Source: Flectobacillus roseus
Lineage (GTDB): Bacteria > Bacteroidota > Bacteroidia > Cytophagales > Spirosomataceae
NCBI RefSeq assembly: GCF_030056665.1
Contig: NZ_JASHIG010000053.1
Reading direction: 5' to 3' (one strand)
DNA: 37,427 bases
Shown here: in pieces, positions 33,596 through 37,427 of the stretch
How positions within the stretch are numbered: position 1 is the stretch's first letter
Layout: every line of letters begins with the position of its first letter
Position numbers and translations under genes: made by a program
Notes under the pieces: generated by a model
What the model was told of the DNA's origin: nothing
What the model saw: the letters and a program-made list of their open reading frames with translations, nothing else
Database searches by the model: none

Positions 33596-34501
33596 CTATT
33601 TCTTTTTTGAAGTAGTAATCAACGCCACTGCGGCGATAATAATACCTCCTGCGACAATCATCAAGGGATGTAACTCTTCTCCAGCCAATAACCAGCCCAA
33701 CAACATCGCCACCAATGGGTTGACATAAGTATAGGTTGATACTAAAGTTGGCGGAGCCACCTTAATAAGCCAATTGAATACGTTGAAAGCCACAATTGAG
33801 CCAATGACAATCAAATATAGTAAGGCAAAAATAGCCGTTGACTTAACTTCTATTTGAGCAAAGTGCTCAAAATCACCTAAAAAGAAGCTTATGACTAAGG
33901 ACAAACCTCCTCCTATGATCATTTGAATACCCGACAATTGAGGAGTCGAATAGGGTAATCTGGCTTTTTTGAGAATAACCATACTGGCATTAAATGCAAT
34001 AGTGGCAATTAACATTAAAACCACGCCATAGATATAGTATTGCTCGTATCCCTTGAGCGCCAACTTTTTTAAACTAATCAAAATACCTACGCCAATAATT
34101 CCCAATAATGACCCTAAAATCACTTTTGGTTGTGGTTTTTCAATATTCGAAAACCAAAGCATCAGCACCAACACCACAGGACCTAATGCCGAAAATAACG
34201 CCGCATAACTCGACGGAATCCATTTGCCTGCAATCGTAAAAAATCCATTTCCCAAGGTAATCATTAATGTACCCGTAAGTGTCATGGTGAGTAAGTGTTT
34301 TTTACTAGGTGTAATATATTTTTTGGAGACCATCGCCCAGATTAAAAGAATGGTTCCTGCACTTAAATTACGAATTCCAGACCCCATGACAGGCGGAAAA
34401 CTTTGCACCATAAAACGAATGGCCAAGTAGGTAGAGCCCCAAACAAAATAAAGGATACCTAAACCTCCCCAAATTTTTAGCTGTTGATTTTGTTCTTTCA
34501 T
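33596..34501 (-). CDS. EamA/DMT-family inner-membrane transporter
   Basis: 301 residues from the ATG at 34501 (MKEQNQQLKIWGG). A longer frame from TTG at 34567 adds a basic 22-residue leader and is not favoured. About ten hydrophobic helices form two EamA repeats: the first with GILYFVWGSTYLAIRFMVQSFPP, the second with IGSIVAFNVFNWLIKVAPPTLVSTYTYVNPLVAMLLGW, the standard closing motif. Such proteins usually export metabolites or amino acids. It is divergent from the metalloprotease gene, with 153 bases between starts. The substrate is unknown. Confidence 0.9.
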   Translation of the reverse strand: MKEQNQQLKIWGGLGILYFVWGSTYLAIRFMVQSFPPVMGSGIRNLSAGTILLIWAMVSKKYITPSKKHLLTMTLTGTLMITLGNGFFTIAGKWIPSSYAALFSALGPVVLVLMLWFSNIEKPQPKVILGSLLGIIGVGILISLKKLALKGYEQYYIYGVVLMLIATIAFNASMVILKKARLPYSTPQLSGIQMIIGGGLSLVISFFLGDFEHFAQIEVKSTAIFALLYLIVIGSIVAFNVFNWLIKVAPPTLVSTYTYVNPLVAMLLGWLLAGEELHPLMIVAGGIIIAAVALITTSKKK

Positions 34502-34654
34502 CCTACGAAGTTGGCGATTTTTCTGGAAAGTTTGTGAATTCTTACCTCGGTGTTTATATTTACTCAAATGAATTTTTTCAAGAACCTTATTTCTAAAAAA
34601 GATTCACTTGGTCATTACCTGCTAAATTGTATTTTTCAACAAACTACCTTTCGT

Positions 34655-37087
34655 ATGAAAAAAATTTCACTGTTGAGTATTTTATTGTTTCTAGTAAGTT
34701 TTACTTATTCGTCTCTTGCTCAAAAACTTCCAAGTATCTCTGAAAAAACCAAAGGACTCAAAAAATATGAGGGTTTCTTTCCTTTCTTCTGGGATGAAGA
34801 TGCTGGAAAAATATGGTTACAAATTGACAAATTTGACAAAGAGTTTTTGTATTATTCTTCGTTACCTGCTGGTTTAGGCTCTAATGATATTGGCTTAGAC
34901 CGTGGATTATTAGGCGAAGAAAAAGTAGTATTTTTCCAGAAAATAGGTCGAAAAATTCTGCTTACGCAACCCAATTATAAATACCGTGCTTTGAGCAACG
35001 ATGCCAATGAAAAACGTGCTGTGCAACAATCGTTTGCTTCTTCCACTATCTGGGGATTTGCTGCTGAGGCAGAAGAAGATGGTAAAGTATTGGTTGATGC
35101 AACAGATTTCTTAATGAGCGACGTTTCGGGAATTGCTGACCGTATCAGAGGCATGAAACAAGGTAGTTATTCGCTCGACAAGTCTCGTTCGGCAATGTAT
35201 TTGGCAAACACGAAAAACTTTCCGCTAAACTCTGAATTTGAAGTTACATTGACATTCGTAGGTGGCGATGATGCAGGTGAATACGTTCGCTCGGTTGCGC
35301 CAAGTCAGGAAGCTTTGACCTTGCGTGTGCACCATAGTTTTTTACAATTACCTGATTCTGACTACAAGCCAAGAGTATTTGATCCTCGTTCTAGTTTTAA
35401 TGCTATTTCTTATTTTGATTACTCGACTCCCGTATCCGAGCCTATCGACAAGTATTATATCGTTCGTCATAGATTAAAGAAAAAAGACCCTAAAGCTAAA
35501 GTTTCTGAAGCGGTAGAACCAATCATTTATTATCTCGACAATGGTACGCCAGAGCCTATTCGCTCAGCTTTGATGGAAGGTGCACAATGGTGGAATCAAG
35601 CATACGAAGCGGCTGGTTATAAAAATGCTTTTCAAGTAAAATTATTACCAGACGATGCCGACCCAATGGATGCACGCTATAATGTCATTAACTGGGTTCA
35701 CCGTAGTACACGTGGCTGGTCGTATGGCGCATCAATTATTGACCCTCGTACAGGCGAAATCATCAAAGGTCATGTAACATTGGGGTCTTTGCGTGTTCGT
35801 CAGGATTATCTCATCGCACAAGGTTTGTTATCTCCTTTTGAAAAAGGTGAAAAACTAGACCCAGAAAAAGACCCAATGCTCAAAATGGCATTGACTCGCT
35901 TAAAGCAATTGGCAGCCCACGAAATTGGCCATACCTTGGGATTAATGCACAATTATTCAGCAAGTATCAATAACAGAGCTTCGGTGATGGATTATCCTCA
36001 CCCAACGGTAAAACTCAATAGCAAAGGAGAAGTAGACCTTTCTGATGCTTACGCATTGGGCATCGGTGACTGGGATAAATATTCGATTACTTTCGGCTAC
36101 CAAGATTTTCCACAAGGCACAGATGAAAAGGCTGCTCTGAATAAAATTATTGACGAGGCTAATGCAAAAGGTTTATTGTTTTTGACAGATATTGACGCTC
36201 GTCCTGCGGGAAGCCACAGCTCAACGGCTCACCTTTGGGATAATGGTAAAAATCCAGTTGATGAATTAAATAATACCTTGGCTGTACGTCAAAAAGCCTT
36301 GAGTTCTTTTGGAGAAAATAGTATCCGTAAAGGAATGCCAATGTCACACTTAGAAGATGTTTTGGTGCCAATTTACAATTACCATCGTTACCAAGTAGAG
36401 GCTGCGGCAAAGATTATTGGCTCAGTAGATTACCGTTATGCTTTGCGTGGTGACGGACAAAAGCCTAATACTTTGGTTAGTAAAGAAACACAACAAAAAG
36501 CCTTGGATGCTGTATTACAAACTCTTTCATCAGAAACCTTGACTATTCCTGAATCTATCATTCAATTGATTCCTGCACGTCCTGCGGGCTACTGGCCAAG
36601 TCGTGAATTATTCAAAAAACGTACAGGTCGTGCATTTGACCCATTGACAGCAGCCGAATCTGCGACTGATTTTCCTTTACAATTTTTATTACAACCTGAG
36701 CGTGCTAGTCGTATGGTCGAATACGAAGCAAGATATAGTAGTTTGGGATTGGAAGAAATGTTGACTCAATTAATTGAAAAAACTTGGAAAGCTCCTAAAA
36801 CCACAGGCTTGGCTCGTAAAGTACAGTTTCAAACCGAACAAATCGTATTAACGCATTTGTTGGCATTGAGTGTCAACGAAGCAGCTAATTATCAAGTTCG
36901 TGCGGTTTGTGGGAAAGCTATCAAAGATTTGAAAGCCTATATCGAAACCCAGAAGAACACGAAAGAAAGTGACTATGCCGCTCATTTGGATTACGCTGTA
37001 GAAAGAATGAAAAATCCATCTGCTGCAAAAGTTGCTGCCCATAAAGAAATGGCTCCTGGTGCTCCAATCGGTTGTGATGAAGAATAA
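34655..37087 (+). CDS. Secreted zinc metalloprotease (DUF5117/DUF4953 type)
   Basis: 810 residues from the ATG at 34655, which starts a signal peptide (MKKISLLSILLFLVSFTYSSLAQ). A GTG-started extension from 34550 is rejected. The N-terminal region (KYEGFFPFFWDEDAGKIWLQ onward) matches the DUF5118/DUF5117 modules. The catalytic site is HEIGHTLGLMH (His422, Glu423, His426, His432), a HExxHxxGxxH metzincin-like motif, followed by SVMDYPHP as the Met-turn. Members are large secreted Bacteroidota peptidases of unknown substrate. It is monocistronic, with a strong terminator behind. The C-terminal half is helical and ends GAPIGCDEE; no T9SS sorting domain is seen. Confidence 0.9.
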   Translation: MKKISLLSILLFLVSFTYSSLAQKLPSISEKTKGLKKYEGFFPFFWDEDAGKIWLQIDKFDKEFLYYSSLPAGLGSNDIGLDRGLLGEEKVVFFQKIGRKILLTQPNYKYRALSNDANEKRAVQQSFASSTIWGFAAEAEEDGKVLVDATDFLMSDVSGIADRIRGMKQGSYSLDKSRSAMYLANTKNFPLNSEFEVTLTFVGGDDAGEYVRSVAPSQEALTLRVHHSFLQLPDSDYKPRVFDPRSSFNAISYFDYSTPVSEPIDKYYIVRHRLKKKDPKAKVSEAVEPIIYYLDNGTPEPIRSALMEGAQWWNQAYEAAGYKNAFQVKLLPDDADPMDARYNVINWVHRSTRGWSYGASIIDPRTGEIIKGHVTLGSLRVRQDYLIAQGLLSPFEKGEKLDPEKDPMLKMALTRLKQLAAHEIGHTLGLMHNYSASINNRASVMDYPHPTVKLNSKGEVDLSDAYALGIGDWDKYSITFGYQDFPQGTDEKAALNKIIDEANAKGLLFLTDIDARPAGSHSSTAHLWDNGKNPVDELNNTLAVRQKALSSFGENSIRKGMPMSHLEDVLVPIYNYHRYQVEAAAKIIGSVDYRYALRGDGQKPNTLVSKETQQKALDAVLQTLSSETLTIPESIIQLIPARPAGYWPSRELFKKRTGRAFDPLTAAESATDFPLQFLLQPERASRMVEYEARYSSLGLEEMLTQLIEKTWKAPKTTGLARKVQFQTEQIVLTHLLALSVNEAANYQVRAVCGKAIKDLKAYIETQKNTKESDYAAHLDYAVERMKNPSAAKVAAHKEMAPGAPIGCDEE

Positions 37088-37113
37088 GGTTAATAAATAC
37101 TGAGTATTAAACT

Positions 37114-37150
37114 AAAGTGCTGAATTAGAGTTTCTAATCCAGCACTTTTC
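37114..37150 (+). terminator. Intrinsic terminator of the metalloprotease gene
   Basis: The 16-base arms 37114-37129 and 37133-37148 pair with one mismatch around a 3-base loop and lead into TTTTC. It starts 27 bases after the stop. Confidence 0.9.
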
Positions 37151-37161
37151 TATAAATCTTT

Positions 37162-37273
37162 AAGTTAGTGGGCAAAATAGCATTTAATTTTTGAGCCTTA
37201 GGCTTTCGGCGGTGGGCTTTGGAAAAAAGCATTTTAACACTCTTTGCCTTGTGCCTGTTGTCTAAACACATAA
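37162..37273 (+). repeat. Dispersed intergenic repeat family 1, full copy
   Basis: It reads AAGTTAGTGGGCAAAATAGC, TTTAATTTTTGAGCC, GGCTTTCGGCGGTGGGCTTT, ACTCTTTGCCTTGTGCCTGT. Nearly the same order is found in the minus-strand copy at 25051-25200. Confidence 0.75.
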
Positions 37274-37381
37274 CTCAAATCTAATATTGTTTTCCCTAAA
37301 ATTACCCCAACATGAGTCATCCCGAATTTTGTTGTGCGAAGTAGCACCATAGCATGTTTTGGATGGCCGTTCTCAATCGAT

Positions 37382-37413
37382 AAATCGGTGTCAAAGCATT
37401 TTGGCACCGATTT
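37382..37413. other. Hairpin near the right edge
   Basis: AAATCGGTGTCAAA (37382-37395) pairs with TTTGGCACCGATTT (37400-37413) with one wobble and a 4-base loop. It may belong to a gene outside the window. Confidence 0.6.
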
Positions 37414-37427
37414 CCTGTTCTATGAGC

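Larger units (their letters stand above)
37088..37427. other. Right-edge intergenic region
   Basis: 340 bases with no gene: a terminator (37114-37150), a full repeat family 1 copy (37162-37273), and a hairpin at 37382-37413. Short frames from 37312 (MSHPEFCCAK) do not continue. Confidence 0.55.

Noticed and set aside
34550..34654. GTG-started extension of the metalloprotease
   Set aside because: The ATG at 34655 begins an ideal signal peptide; the extension would place 35 residues in front of it.
1..37427. CRISPR arrays, tRNA, rRNA, intact insertion sequences, T9SS sorting domains
   Set aside because: None could be seen; the repeats found are irregularly dispersed, not regularly spaced, and no transposase frame is present.

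Overview
The window looks like chromosomal DNA from a Bacteroidota bacterium, most likely order Cytophagales. The inference rests on AT-rich DNA, a SusC/SusD pair, many secreted proteins whose signal peptides end in AQ, a FecR-type anti-sigma domain next to an ECF sigma factor, few visible Shine-Dalgarno sequences, and several promoter boxes of the Bacteroidota type (TAnnTTTG, sometimes with an upstream TTTG/TTG). There is no rRNA, tRNA, CRISPR array, prophage or intact transposase. The genus cannot be fixed from what is visible.

Layout. 1-2,500: a short secreted ORF that may be a gene remnant, a family 2 glycosyltransferase, and two long gene-poor stretches with repeat-like sequence. 2,496-11,588 (minus strand except one tiny gene): a carbohydrate-uptake neighbourhood. 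It holds a 3-keto-disaccharide hydrolase-like protein (DUF1080), a lipocalin-like lipoprotein, an unlisted 44-residue membrane peptide with its own promoter box and terminator (plus strand), a PmoA/DUF6807 protein, then SusD, SusC, a stand-alone anti-sigma domain and an ECF sigma factor with a tandem LacI-type operator upstream. 11,913-16,441 (plus): two secreted amidohydrolase-family proteins, partly lacking the usual metal ligands. 16,599-19,986: two unrelated L,D-transpeptidases flanking a DUF1016 nuclease-like gene. 20,307-27,287 (plus): LOG-family protein, universal stress protein, amino-acid permease, YchJ, a small monooxygenase-like protein, a serine hydrolase and an SDR oxidoreductase. 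27,407-34,501 (minus): two large multi-pass GT-C-type membrane proteins, a SAM methyltransferase, a secreted alpha/beta hydrolase and an EamA transporter. 34,655-37,087 (plus): a large secreted zinc metalloprotease.

How the genes may work together. SusC and SusD form an outer-membrane glycan importer. The DUF1080, DUF6807 and alpha/beta hydrolase proteins could act on sugars or sugar esters, but only SusCD plus the small anti-sigma gene look like a transcription unit. The sigma gene has its own promoter and a strong terminator, so it is a separate transcript. The anti-sigma protein has no membrane segment or periplasmic FecR part and SusC has no N-terminal signalling (STN) domain, so the usual trans-envelope signal route is missing. 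With the tandem operator, this suggests a cytoplasmic sugar-sensing route and is the most unusual point in the window.

Intergenic DNA carries at least three small repeat families: (i) elements of roughly 60-150 bp built on GGCTTTCGG / GCCTAATGCC and ending in GCAAAATA...AGTTAG; (ii) GAATTGTGAATGATG units, sometimes in long inverted repeats; (iii) hairpins beginning with GCGCCGTAG. Many longest-ORF starts in this window are TTG or GTG codons lying upstream of better ATG starts; entries give the corrected start and the reason.
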